From an uncultured Dysgonomonas sp. (GTDB lineage: Bacteria > Bacteroidota > Bacteroidia > Bacteroidales > Dysgonomonadaceae): DNA of 64,000 nt. The notes below the pieces were generated by a model. It had not been told where the DNA came from. It ran no database searches and worked only from the letters and a program-made list of their open reading frames with translations. The position numbers and the translations under genes were made by a program. The first letter of the stretch is position 1, and the number at the start of each line of letters is the position of its first letter. Positions 18,340 through 27,524 of this stretch are shown here, piece after piece. Location: assembly GCA_945273835.1 (NCBI GenBank), contig CALYPL010000008.1:30982-94981 (forward strand). The letters run 5' to 3'.

Positions 18340-18735
18340 TGGAGCTGGAGAGACTCGAACTCTCGTCCAAACAAGGAAGCAACTTGCTTTCTACATGCTT
18401 ATCTTCGCCTTCAATTGTAGGGAACAGGCAAGACCGAAGCCACCAACCTGAACCTTAGCTTCTTAATTTTAGAATTGGATCGAAGCTTTCCAATTCCTAT
18501 TTCCGATTTACCTGCACCACCTGATCGGTACGCTTCGGAACAATAGCTTCCGGGTGATGTCTTGTCCATGACCTTGTCACGGATTAAGCTAGTAATCTAC
18601 TATGATTCGATTAAGCAGCAAGAGCGTAATTTTCGTTGCCAGTTAAAATTTTGATGTCTATGATTAAAGTGCTATACATCAATGCACTGCATGCTTACAA
18701 ATTGTTTCATCTCGCTGTCAAAACCAGTCAGCCCC
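18340..18735 (-). ncRNA. ssrA: Transfer-messenger RNA (tmRNA)
   Basis: This is a one-piece tmRNA for rescue of stalled ribosomes. The 5' end GGGGCTGACTGG pairs with the 3' CAGCTCC, and the T-arm GAGAGTTCGAGTCTCTC is perfect. The tag reading frame at 18640-18611 encodes GNENYALAA followed by TAA, a good match to the Bacteroidales type that ends in NYALAA. The terminal CCA is not encoded (the genome reads A-C-A-A after the acceptor stem), so it must be added. Length is about 396 bases. A TATCTTTG box on the minus strand at 18830-18823 is a possible promoter, but it lies 88 bases upstream. Confidence 0.95.
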
Positions 18736-18955
18736 ATGAAGTTTTATTATAATATTATATAATAATCAGATAATCTGTATCAGACAATTAAATGAATTAC
18801 ATATCTGATTAATATTATCTTGCAAAGATAAGTATTTTTCTAAGATTATAAAAGTTGATTTTATTAATTGAAATAAATCAGTGAACTAATTATATGAGTT
18901 AGTCTTTTTCAATGGGAATAGTTCTCAAATTTTAGAGATGGCAGGAGCTAAAATA

Positions 18956-18984
18956 AAAAGGAAGCTGATTATTAGCTTCCTTTT
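18956..18984 (-). terminator. Terminator of the 2-oxoacid oxidoreductase operon
   Basis: AAAAGGAAGCT and AGCTTCCTTTT form an eleven-base stem with a seven-base loop, followed on the minus strand by a T-rich run. It lies 25 bases beyond the gamma-subunit stop. Confidence 0.85.
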
Positions 18985-19008
18985 ATATATTTGAATTAAA
19001 TGAATAAT

Positions 19009-19560
19009 TCAGGGTCTGTTTTCTTCTACAATAGCTTCCATACCTTTGATTATGGCTTTCTCATTCATCGGCAATAATTTATGATGTCTTTCAGGCAATG
19101 ATTTCTTCAAGCCTTGCATAACATGTTCTAAATCCACAACAGGACAAACTTTTAGTAAGCCTCCCAATACAACCATATTGAATACTTGCTGGTTTTGCAT
19201 TTGAGTAGCAATGTCCATGGCATCTATTTTATAGATAAACACATCTTTACGAGTAGGAGGTGTCTGAAATCCACTCGGATCATAAATAATTATTCCTCCC
19301 GGCTTTACATGCTGTTCAAATTTATTTAATGATGGTTGATTGAGTATGATTGCCACATCGTACTCGTTTACAATTGGCGAACTGATAGGATCGTCACTTA
19401 GAATTACGGTGACGTTGGCAGTTCCGCCACGTTGTTCGGGTCCATAAGACGGGAACCAAGTAACTTCTTTTTGTTCCATCAAACCTGAATAGGCTAAGAT
19501 TTTTCCCATCGACAAAACGCCTTGTCCGCCGAAACCAGCTATAACTATCTCTGTTATCAT
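19009..19560 (-). CDS. 2-oxoacid:ferredoxin oxidoreductase, gamma subunit
   Basis: This 183-residue subunit belongs to the pyruvate/ketoisovalerate oxidoreductase gamma family, which binds the CoA-side of the complex. The N-terminus GFGGQGVLSMGKILAYSG is the family hallmark, and PSYGPEQRGGTANVTV is the second conserved block. It is the last gene of a delta-alpha-beta-gamma operon, 14 bases after the beta gene. The four-subunit set oxidatively decarboxylates 2-oxoacids to acyl-CoA and reduces ferredoxin in the cytoplasm. Subunit order and lengths fit VOR/KOR types; branched-chain versus 2-oxoglutarate specificity is not decidable here. Confidence 0.9.
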   Translation of the reverse strand: MITEIVIAGFGGQGVLSMGKILAYSGLMEQKEVTWFPSYGPEQRGGTANVTVILSDDPISSPIVNEYDVAIILNQPSLNKFEQHVKPGGIIIYDPSGFQTPPTRKDVFIYKIDAMDIATQMQNQQVFNMVVLGGLLKVCPVVDLEHVMQGLKKSLPERHHKLLPMNEKAIIKGMEAIVEENRP

Positions 19561-19574
19561 GTTTCTGTGTACTT

Positions 19575-20336
19575 TTAGGTGTTTTTTAATTCTCCCAATG
19601 GATAAAAGGGAAACATATGTTCAACCATCCAGTCATTTGAAGCGGCAGGAGTCATCTTCCATCCGGAACTGCATGTTGATACAATTTCGACAATAGACAA
19701 TCCTTTATTTTCCATTGCATTTTCAAATGCTTTTTTTATCACTCGCTTGGTTTTTTTTACGGCTGCTGCTGTGTGTACTGCATTTCTCGACGCCATACAA
19801 ACACCCGGAAGCTGAGCTAATAGTTCAGTGATTTTTAACGGGTATCCATGCAAATTTATATCTCTTCCACCGGGAGAGGTCGATGTTTTCATGTGATCAA
19901 GGGTAGTTGGAGCCATTTGTCCTCCGGTCATACCGTAAATACCGTTATTGATAAATATAATGACAATATTTTCCCCTCTGTTAGCTGCATGAATAGTTTC
20001 GGCTGTTCCGATAGCAGCAAGGTCACCGTCTCCCTGATAAGTAAATACCATTTTTTTAGGATTAAGACGTTTTACGGCAGTAGCTACAGCAGGAGCGCGT
20101 CCGTGTGCAGCTTCAATCCAATCTACATCAAGATAATTATAAGCAAAAACCGCACAGCCGACTGGAGCAATTGCAATAGTTTCTTCTTCTAATTCCATCT
20201 CTTGAATTACTTCCGCCAATATTTTATGCACAACCCCGTGCGAACATCCGGGACAATAATGTAGCGGAGTTTCGTTCATCAATTCGGGTTTAGCGTATAC
20301 TAAAGTGCCTGATTCTATTATTTCTTTTTTATTCAT
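19575..20336 (-). CDS. 2-oxoacid:ferredoxin oxidoreductase, beta (TPP) subunit
   Basis: This 253-residue thiamine-diphosphate subunit carries YCPGCSHGVVHK near residue 27, whose Cys residues help hold the proximal cluster, and the TPP motif GDGDLAAIGTAETIHAANRG with INNGIYGMTGGQ. It is the catalytic half of the 2-oxoacid:ferredoxin oxidoreductase, pairing with the alpha subunit encoded 13 bases upstream. Length is normal for VorA/KorB. The related single-chain pyruvate enzyme is encoded 2 kb upstream, so the organism keeps both. Confidence 0.92.
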   Translation of the reverse strand: MNKKEIIESGTLVYAKPELMNETPLHYCPGCSHGVVHKILAEVIQEMELEEETIAIAPVGCAVFAYNYLDVDWIEAAHGRAPAVATAVKRLNPKKMVFTYQGDGDLAAIGTAETIHAANRGENIVIIFINNGIYGMTGGQMAPTTLDHMKTSTSPGGRDINLHGYPLKITELLAQLPGVCMASRNAVHTAAAVKKTKRVIKKAFENAMENKGLSIVEIVSTCSSGWKMTPAASNDWMVEHMFPFYPLGELKNT

Positions 20337-20349
20337 TGCACTAATTTTC

Positions 20350-21432
20350 TCAGAATTTAGTTTTCAGAGCATCCACAATTTCATTTGGGGTAGGGATTAT
20401 TCCTCCTAATCGTCCAAAAAACTCAACTTTGGTTTTCCCATTCACAGCTAAACGAACATCTTCAACCATTTGTCCGGCATTCATCTCAACCGTAAGAAAG
20501 CCTTTCACTTTAGAGGCATAATGTTCGATTATTTTTGAAGGATAAGGCCATAGTGTTATTGGTCTGATCAGACCAACTTTTAAACCTTCCTTACGGGTTA
20601 TTTCCATAGCTTTCTGACAGATTCGGGCTGATGACCCGAATGCCACTAAGATATAATCCGCATCTTCGCAATTTATTTCTTCATATAAATCCAAATCTCT
20701 CACAATCTGGGCGTACTTACGTTGTAAACGAAGATTGTTTTCTTCCATTTTTGAAGAGTCGAGCTCTAAAGTTGTGATAATATTAGGTTTATGACCTTTA
20801 GGCTTCCCCAATGTTGCCCATGGGCATTGTTTTCTTATTTCGTCATCCGTCCGTCTGCGTTTGTAGGGTGGAAGTACAACTTTTTCCATCATCTGACCGA
20901 TAACACCATCTGTTAATATCATTGCCGGTGTCTGATACTTGAATGCCAAGTCAAACCCTAAAACAACGTGATCTGCCATTTCCTGAACGGAAGCAGGCGC
21001 TAATGTTATCAGCTTATAATCGCCGTGGCCTCCTCCTTTGACAGCTTGGAAATAGTCAGCCTGAGAAGGTTGTATTGTTCCAAGTCCGGGACCGCCACGC
21101 ATGACGTTAATTATCAGGCATGGCAATTCACCTGCTGCAATATAGGATACTCCCTCGAGCATAAGGCTTACGCCGGGGCTTGATGAAGAAGTCATCACGG
21201 CTTTTCCGCATGAAGCTCCACCATAAACCATGTTTATAGATGCAGTTTCGCTTTCTGCCTGAAGGACAACCATACCGGTTGTGTTCCAAGGGGCTTCGGA
21301 CATTAATGTTTCCATTATTTCCGATTGTGGGGTTATAGGATAACCGAAATAACCATCGGCTCCATATCTAATAGCAGCCAAAGCAATGGCTTCATTTCCT
21401 TTCAATAATAATATCTCATCTGATTCTGACAT
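20350..21432 (-). CDS. vorB: 2-oxoacid:ferredoxin oxidoreductase, alpha subunit (VorB-like)
   Basis: This 360-residue subunit contains the pyrimidine-binding N-terminal domain (YGADGYFGYPITPQSEI, where YPITP is the family signature) and the C-terminal domain with VGLIRPITLWPYPS. It matches the length and composition annotated in Bacteroidales as 3-methyl-2-oxobutanoate dehydrogenase subunit VorB. It follows the ferredoxin subunit gene by 23 bases. Likely substrates are branched 2-oxoacids from amino-acid fermentation, but a 2-oxoglutarate enzyme (KorA) is the alternative. Confidence 0.88.
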   Translation of the reverse strand: MSESDEILLLKGNEAIALAAIRYGADGYFGYPITPQSEIMETLMSEAPWNTTGMVVLQAESETASINMVYGGASCGKAVMTSSSSPGVSLMLEGVSYIAAGELPCLIINVMRGGPGLGTIQPSQADYFQAVKGGGHGDYKLITLAPASVQEMADHVVLGFDLAFKYQTPAMILTDGVIGQMMEKVVLPPYKRRRTDDEIRKQCPWATLGKPKGHKPNIITTLELDSSKMEENNLRLQRKYAQIVRDLDLYEEINCEDADYILVAFGSSARICQKAMEITRKEGLKVGLIRPITLWPYPSKIIEHYASKVKGFLTVEMNAGQMVEDVRLAVNGKTKVEFFGRLGGIIPTPNEIVDALKTKF

Positions 21433-21455
21433 AGCTTATAATTAAGTAAGTGACT

Positions 21456-21698
21456 TTACTGATCGGCACTTTCTATTTTCATTTTATATATGGTTAAGCA
21501 TGCGTCAGGGCATACGTATCCACAATTAGCACATCCGATACAAGCATCGGGATTTTTCATGTAGACATAATGGTAACCTTTCAAGTTTACATTACGAGGT
21601 TGTAATTCAAGTACGTCGCAAGGGCATGACACTACACAAAGGTCACATCCTTTACAGCGTTCTTCATTTACAACTACCGTTCCTTTAATTTTTGCCAT
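21456..21698 (-). CDS. 2-oxoacid:ferredoxin oxidoreductase, delta (2x4Fe-4S) subunit
   Basis: This 80-residue ferredoxin-like subunit has two classic clusters: CKGCDLCVVSCP near the start and CIGCANCGYVCP near residue 53. It passes electrons from the TPP site to external ferredoxin. It is the first gene of the four-gene operon. An exact TAnnTTTG box on the minus strand lies at 21743-21736. Confidence 0.92.
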   Translation of the reverse strand: MAKIKGTVVVNEERCKGCDLCVVSCPCDVLELQPRNVNLKGYHYVYMKNPDACIGCANCGYVCPDACLTIYKMKIESADQ

Positions 21699-21735
21699 AT
21701 GTACTATTTTTTATTGATCTTTATGAAATCCTCCG

Positions 21736-21743
21736 CAAAGTTA
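21736..21743 (-). promoter_or_regulatory. Candidate -7 box (TAACTTTG) of the oxidoreductase operon
   Basis: Minus-strand TAACTTTG about 38 bases before the ATG of the ferredoxin subunit; exact match to the Bacteroides -7 consensus. Confidence 0.45.
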
Positions 21744-21802
21744 AAGTTATTTTATAGCTAACAGGTATACTTCCTATTATAATCTCAATATTTTACAGTA
21801 AA

Positions 21803-22276
21803 TTAAATTAGCGTAGCAACAGTTATTGGAATAACTTTGGTAAGATCTTCGGGCGATATTTGTATTTGCAAACCTCTTTTACCTGCACTAATGTATATGT
21901 AATCGAATGTCTTACATGATTGGTCGATATATGTGGGAAAAGTCTTCTTCATTCCTATCGGAGAACATGCACCTCTGATATAACCTGTAATCGGTAATAA
22001 ATCTTTCATCGGTAACATATCGCAATTTTTATTGCCAGATATTAATGCCGCATGTTTTAGGTTAAGTTCTTTTGACCCCGGAATGACACAAATAAAATAT
22101 CCGGTTTTGTCGCCTTTCAAAACAAGGGTTTTAAAAACCTGATCCACCGGTTCGCCAAGTTGCTCGGCTACGTGTACAGCACTTAGATCAGACTCATCTA
22201 CCTCGTAAGGAATGAGCGAATAATCAATATTCTCTTTATCTAATATTCGTACAGCGTTTGTTTTGGATATTTTCAT
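21803..22276 (-). CDS. ybaK: YbaK/EbsC-family aminoacyl-tRNA deacylase
   Basis: This 157-residue trans-editing enzyme removes Cys mis-charged onto tRNA-Pro. The YbaK core is clear: VFKTLVLKGD with the essential Lys, CVIPGSKELNLKHAA, GYIRGACSPIGMKK and SAGKRGLQIQISPEDL. Length matches YbaK. It stands between the two oxidoreductase units on the same strand and has no obvious relation to them. Cys versus Ala editing specificity cannot be read from sequence with certainty. Confidence 0.92.
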   Translation of the reverse strand: MKISKTNAVRILDKENIDYSLIPYEVDESDLSAVHVAEQLGEPVDQVFKTLVLKGDKTGYFICVIPGSKELNLKHAALISGNKNCDMLPMKDLLPITGYIRGACSPIGMKKTFPTYIDQSCKTFDYIYISAGKRGLQIQISPEDLTKVIPITVATLI

Positions 22277-22376
22277 GCTGTTCCCATCGACTTTTATCTT
22301 GAATATATGTATGATTTATAATGTGAAGATGTATAACTTTTAGAGTAAAATCATTTTTTATCAAATTTCAAAAGAA

Positions 22377-22414
22377 GAAAGAGGAGACAACTAAACAAAT
22401 TATCTCCTCTTTTA
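22377..22414 (-). terminator. Terminator of the pyruvate oxidoreductase gene
   Basis: AAAGAGGAGA pairs with TCTCCTCTTT across a 15-base loop. It is 21 bases past the stop codon. Confidence 0.7.
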
Positions 22415-22434
22415 TAGAGTTTATAAATCACATT

Positions 22435-25400
22435 TTAATTTTGAAACTCTTGAGTTTCATCAAACTTATCGAAATTTGCAGAAGCAAGACGAACATAGCT
22501 TTTATAGCGCCATTGAGCATTGTCTTTTGCTGATAAGTAAAGTCTGTCTGATTCTGTTGGATTTGATTTCTGCAATGATGTATAACGAACTTCACCAAAT
22601 AAGAAATCAGAAAATTTAGACCAGTCTGGTTCTTTACTATCCAATGTAAATGGATTTTTACCTTCTTCTTCCAACATCGGATTGTAGCGCCATAATGACC
22701 AATATCCACAATCTACAGCTGCTTTTTCTTCTTCTTGGGCATGTCCCATACCTTTACGTAATCCGTGGCTGATACATGGTGAATATGCAATTACCAAGGA
22801 TGGACCTTTATATTCTTCAGCTTCACGGAATGCTTTAAGACATTGCGCTTGGTTAGCACCCATTGCTACTTGTGCCACATAAACATAACCATAAGTTGTA
22901 GCTATCATACCAAGGTCTTTCTTACGAATTTTCTTTCCGGATGCTGCAAATTTTGCAACGGCTGATACGGGAGTAGATTTAGAAGACTGACCTCCTGTGT
23001 TTGAATATACTTCTGTATCAAGTACAAGTATATTTACATCTTCGCCTGATGCAATGACATGATCAAGACCACCGAAACCTATATCGTATGCCCAACCGTC
23101 ACCACCAAATATCCAGATAGAGCGTTTGATGATATATTGCTCAAGTGAGTAAATTTCTTTACAACATTCGCAATTGTCTTTTTCAGCTTTAAGCAATGGC
23201 ATCATGCGAGATTTAATTTCTTTGGTTTTTTCCGCATCATCTTTGTTGTCAAGCCATTCTTTGTAGATCGCTTTGAGCTCGTCGGAACATTTATCTGAAT
23301 CTTGTGCCTGAGTCATTAATTTTAAAAGGCGATTGCGCATGGTGATGTTTGCCAAGGCATATCCCAAACCAAATTCAGCATTGTCTTCAAATAGTGAGTT
23401 TGCCCATGCTGGACCTTTACCTTCTTCGTTTTTAGTATAAGGTGTTGATGGAGCTGATCCTCCGTATATTGATGAACAACCGGTTGCGTTAGCAATAAGC
23501 ATGCGGTCGCCGAATAATTGGGTTGTTAGTTTTATATATGGTGTTTCTCCACAACCGGAACATGCACCGGAAAATTCAAATAATGGTTGAGCGAACTGAG
23601 AGTTTTTAACGTTCATCTTCACATCCACTAAATGAGCTTTGCTGGTTACTTCTTTAACCATGAAATCCCAGTTTGGTTGTTCATCGAACTGAGTTCCGAT
23701 CTCTACCATTTTGAGTGCAGAATTACCTTTTTTACCGGGACATATTTCGGCACAGTTACCACAACCAAGACAGTCTAAAACGTCCACCTGAATTTTGAAC
23801 GCCATACCATCAAATTGTTTTCCCTGAGCTTTAAGTAATGTAATGTCTTTTGGAGCTTTTGCTTGTTCTTCGGCATCTAAGACGAATGGACGAATGGTAG
23901 CGTGAGGACAAATGTAAGCACATTGATTACATTGTATACAGTTTTCGGCTTCCCAAACAGGAACGAATGCTGCTACACCACGTTTTTCGTAATCTGTTGT
24001 ACCGTTATCCCAAGTACCGTCTTCACGTCCAACGAAAGCTGATACAGGAATATCGTATCCACGTTGAGAGTTAACTGGACGAACAACTTTTTTAATGAAT
24101 TCGGGAGCATTATCTTCAGGTGCTTTTTCCGGCACAAGATTAGCCCATTCAGCAGGTACTTCTACTTTTTCTACTTCAATACCACGCTCTACTGCGGCAT
24201 AGTTTTTCTTAACAACATCTTCTCCTTTACGTCCGTATGATTTAACAATGAATTTCTTCATCTGTTCTACTGCCAAATCGTAAGGTATAACTCCTGATAT
24301 TTTGAAGAATGCTGATTGAAGAATTGTATTGGTACGTCCACCCAAACCAATTTCTGTTGCTATCTTGGTAGCGTTGATGATGTAAAAATTGATGTTGTTT
24401 TTTGCCAAATATTGTTTAATATGATCTGGCATGTGTTCGCCAACTTCTTCTTTCGGCCAAACTGAGTTTAAGAGAAATGTTCCGTTCTTCTTCAGACCTT
24501 TAATCACATCATAAAGATGAAGATAAGCAGGTACATGACATGCTACGAAGTTAGGAGTGTTAACCAAATAGGTTGAACGAATCGGATTATCACCGAAACG
24601 AAGGTGTGAAGCTGTAAAACCTCCTGATTTTTTAGAGTCGTAAGCAAAATATGCCTGACAATATTTGTCAGTGTTATCACCTATGATCTTAACACTGTTT
24701 TTGTTTGCTCCAACTGTACCGTCTGATCCTAATCCGTAGAATTTTGCTTCGTAAGTAGTATCGTCAACTGATACTTCTTCTTTGAGTGGAAGCGATTTGA
24801 ATGTTACGTCATCGACAATACCGATAGTAAAGTCGTTCTTAGGCATACTCATCGCAAGGTTTTCATATACAGAAAGAATTTGTGCGGGAGTTGTATCTTT
24901 TGAAGATAGTCCATAGATACCGCCGACAATGGTCATTCCTTCGGATTTTCCAAAGAATGAGTCTTTAACATCCATGTATAACGGTTGACCGGGTGCTCCT
25001 ATTTCTTTTGTACGGTCAAGTACGGCTATTTTTTTAGCTGTTTTAGGAATTGCATTTAAGAATGCTTCAACTTTGAACGGACGGAACAAGTGTACTGCAA
25101 CTAATCCTACTTTCTCGCCTTTAGCGTTAAGATAGTCAACAGTTTCACGTATGGCTTCTGTTACCGACCCCATGGCGATGATAACGCGGTCAGCATCTTC
25201 TGCTCCGTAGTAGTCGAAGAGGTTGTATTTACGTCCTGTTATTTTAGAAATTTCAGCTAAATATTTTTCAACTATTTCAGGTACTGCATCGTGAAATTTG
25301 TTTGCGGCTTCACGAGACTGAAAATATATGTCGTCATTTTGAGCAGTACCGCGTGTAACCGGATTTTCAGGGTTAAGCGCTCTGTCTCTAAATTCTTGTA

Positions 25401-26004
25401 ATGCCTTTTGGTTGATTAATGGAATCAAATCTTCCTGTTGCATTTCTTCTATTTTCTGAATTTCGTGTGATGTACGGAATCCGTCGAATATGTTCATGAA
25501 TGGTACACGTGATTCAAGTGTAGCCAAGTGCGGAACTGCAGACAAATCCATTACTTCTTGCACTGATCCGGAGAAGAACATAGCAAAACCTGTCTGACGA
25601 GCGGCCATTACGTCTTGATGGTCGCCGAATATAGACAACGCTTGTGCAGCTAAGGCACGCGCGGATACGTGGAATACGGTCGGGAGTAATTCTCCGGCTA
25701 TTTTATACATGTTAGGGATCATTAATAATAATCCTTGTGATGCAGTATATGTAGTCGTCATGGCTCCGGCCTGAAGCGATCCGTGTACTGCACCGGCAGC
25801 ACCTGCTTCTGATTGCATTTCTTGTACTCTTAGTACTTCGCCGAAAATATTTTTTCGACCAGCAGCCGCCCATTCATCAGCATATTCAGCCATTGTTGAT
25901 GATGGTGTGATGGGGTAAATCGCAGCAACTTCACTGAACATATATGATATATGTGCAGCGGCTTGATTACCGTCACATGTTAGAAATTTTTTTTGTTTAG
26001 CCAT
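22435..26004 (-). CDS. nifJ: Pyruvate:ferredoxin (flavodoxin) oxidoreductase, single chain
   Basis: This 1189-residue enzyme converts pyruvate and CoA to acetyl-CoA, CO2 and reduced ferredoxin, the main acetyl-CoA source in strict anaerobes. Domains are fused in the usual order: pyrimidine-binding domain I with YPITPSS near residue 31, CoA-binding domain III, two 4Fe-4S clusters (CIQCNQCAYICPH and CLGCGNCAEICPG at about 690-755), and the C-terminal TPP domain with SGACSGCGETPY, GGDGWAYDIGFGGLDH and DTEVYSNTGGQ. Length is normal. It is monocistronic, with its own terminator. Confidence 0.97.
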   Translation of the reverse strand: MAKQKKFLTCDGNQAAAHISYMFSEVAAIYPITPSSTMAEYADEWAAAGRKNIFGEVLRVQEMQSEAGAAGAVHGSLQAGAMTTTYTASQGLLLMIPNMYKIAGELLPTVFHVSARALAAQALSIFGDHQDVMAARQTGFAMFFSGSVQEVMDLSAVPHLATLESRVPFMNIFDGFRTSHEIQKIEEMQQEDLIPLINQKALQEFRDRALNPENPVTRGTAQNDDIYFQSREAANKFHDAVPEIVEKYLAEISKITGRKYNLFDYYGAEDADRVIIAMGSVTEAIRETVDYLNAKGEKVGLVAVHLFRPFKVEAFLNAIPKTAKKIAVLDRTKEIGAPGQPLYMDVKDSFFGKSEGMTIVGGIYGLSSKDTTPAQILSVYENLAMSMPKNDFTIGIVDDVTFKSLPLKEEVSVDDTTYEAKFYGLGSDGTVGANKNSVKIIGDNTDKYCQAYFAYDSKKSGGFTASHLRFGDNPIRSTYLVNTPNFVACHVPAYLHLYDVIKGLKKNGTFLLNSVWPKEEVGEHMPDHIKQYLAKNNINFYIINATKIATEIGLGGRTNTILQSAFFKISGVIPYDLAVEQMKKFIVKSYGRKGEDVVKKNYAAVERGIEVEKVEVPAEWANLVPEKAPEDNAPEFIKKVVRPVNSQRGYDIPVSAFVGREDGTWDNGTTDYEKRGVAAFVPVWEAENCIQCNQCAYICPHATIRPFVLDAEEQAKAPKDITLLKAQGKQFDGMAFKIQVDVLDCLGCGNCAEICPGKKGNSALKMVEIGTQFDEQPNWDFMVKEVTSKAHLVDVKMNVKNSQFAQPLFEFSGACSGCGETPYIKLTTQLFGDRMLIANATGCSSIYGGSAPSTPYTKNEEGKGPAWANSLFEDNAEFGLGYALANITMRNRLLKLMTQAQDSDKCSDELKAIYKEWLDNKDDAEKTKEIKSRMMPLLKAEKDNCECCKEIYSLEQYIIKRSIWIFGGDGWAYDIGFGGLDHVIASGEDVNILVLDTEVYSNTGGQSSKSTPVSAVAKFAASGKKIRKKDLGMIATTYGYVYVAQVAMGANQAQCLKAFREAEEYKGPSLVIAYSPCISHGLRKGMGHAQEEEKAAVDCGYWSLWRYNPMLEEEGKNPFTLDSKEPDWSKFSDFLFGEVRYTSLQKSNPTESDRLYLSAKDNAQWRYKSYVRLASANFDKFDETQEFQN

Positions 26005-26085
26005 ACTTACTTAATAAATTGAGATTTGTATTACTTTGTTTATTTACTTTTGATTTAGAATATGTAATTATATAACTTTCATTTA

Positions 26086-27273
26086 TTAATATAAAAAACC
26101 GAAGAGCCACAATGGTATGAAATTGTTTTCTCCTTTGGTTAGTTTGTTTAAAGCGAACAGCAATCCGTCTTTGCTTTTTCCTCTTGTTTTGTGACCTACT
26201 TTAAATGTATATTTCTTAGCGTCTTTTTCAACAATAAACATGCCTGTTTTGTCACCTTTCGTAATTCTGCTGTCACTATGGTGTACTTGATTATAGAAGA
26301 AAGTTTCGGATAAATCCTGATCACTGATATCAGACATTTTCAGCGGAAACATCAGATTGGTATTGTGCATGTATACCAAAGCGGGCTTTTTAGGGAATTC
26401 TTCTCCTTCGTTATATAGCATATTTATAAGTCGTGCGCTCTTGAGGTATTCCAAATAATTGGTTACTGTTGCTCTTGATATTTCACAATCTATACTTAAT
26501 TGACTTATATTAGGTTTTCCCGGTGAGGATAGAGCTAATAGATAAAGCAATTTTCGTAACTTGGGTAAATAAGACAATTCTATTTGTTTAATGGACAGAA
26601 CATCTACCTCAAGCATCATGTTGATTGTCTTCAATAAATTTTCTGAAAAATTCTTTTTTTCAAGATAGAAAGGATAATAACCATGATGCATATAATGCCA
26701 AAGATGTTCGATTGGATTTATCTTTGAGCAAACTTCATGTGCAATAGTTGAATGATTTGCTAAAATTTCTTCAAGCGAATATGCCTTGAAATCTTTTTCT
26801 AAAATTATGTTCAAGAACTCTCGGTACGAAAACCCACGCAAATTGTATACGTGTACAATGGATGCTATGTCTTCGTTATCCCCTAATTTCATTACTGTCG
26901 ATCCTGTAAATACGATCTTTAGTTCAGGAATGTTTTCATAACACATTCTAAGTTCTTTCGACCAATCAGGGTACTTATAAATCTGATCAAGTAAAAGAGT
27001 CTTACCTCCATTTTCGGCAAATTCTTTAGCAAAACTATATATTGATCTTACTGTAAAATAGAAATGATTTAAGTTTATATACAAACAGTCTTTCTTTTCT
27101 GTATCAAAAAAATCATTTGCATATTGCAGTAAAAATGTAGTTTTGCCGACGCCTCTGGTTCCTTTTATTCCAATTAATCGATGGGACCAATCTATTTGAT
27201 TGATCAACAGTCTGTCAATAGGTTTGCCAAGATGATCAACTAAGTACTTATGTGTTCTAAAAAATGATTCCAC
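26086..27273 (-). CDS. AAA ATPase with DUF4143-type C-terminus
   Basis: This 395-residue protein has Walker A GTRGVGKTT at about 38-46, Walker B-like KTLLLDQIYKYPDWS at about 92-106 and a sensor-like VFTGST, followed by a winged-helix segment (ISQLSIDCEISRATVTNYLEYL) and a C-terminal restriction-fold-like region with VEKDAKKYTFKVGHKTRGKS. This is the AAA_14/DUF4143 architecture, abundant in Bacteroidetes, whose cellular role is not established. It is solitary and unrelated to the metabolic genes on either side. Confidence 0.8.
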   Translation of the reverse strand: MESFFRTHKYLVDHLGKPIDRLLINQIDWSHRLIGIKGTRGVGKTTFLLQYANDFFDTEKKDCLYINLNHFYFTVRSIYSFAKEFAENGGKTLLLDQIYKYPDWSKELRMCYENIPELKIVFTGSTVMKLGDNEDIASIVHVYNLRGFSYREFLNIILEKDFKAYSLEEILANHSTIAHEVCSKINPIEHLWHYMHHGYYPFYLEKKNFSENLLKTINMMLEVDVLSIKQIELSYLPKLRKLLYLLALSSPGKPNISQLSIDCEISRATVTNYLEYLKSARLINMLYNEGEEFPKKPALVYMHNTNLMFPLKMSDISDQDLSETFFYNQVHHSDSRITKGDKTGMFIVEKDAKKYTFKVGHKTRGKSKDGLLFALNKLTKGENNFIPLWLFGFLY

Positions 27274-27524
27274 AAAATCTAAAAAATTGCCTCAACGAAG
27301 ATATATATTTTTTCATTGTTTTGCAAACCATAGTTGGCAACTTTAAAGATTTTTGAACAAATTCAGATTTGTTAAATTAAAAATTTTGTTATATTATACT
27401 GCTCTTTGTGTAGCGGTAAGGAAAGTAAGTTATTGAAAATATTTATGATATGTAATATGAAATCAATCAGTTTTTATAACATGAAATTAAAATATCAATT
27501 ATGGGATAGTCTTATAAAGTTATA
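27274..27524. other. Intergenic, nothing recognised
   Basis: This is AT-rich spacer between two minus-strand genes. I see no RNA, repeat or terminator hairpin after the creatininase gene's upstream neighbour. Confidence 0.35.
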
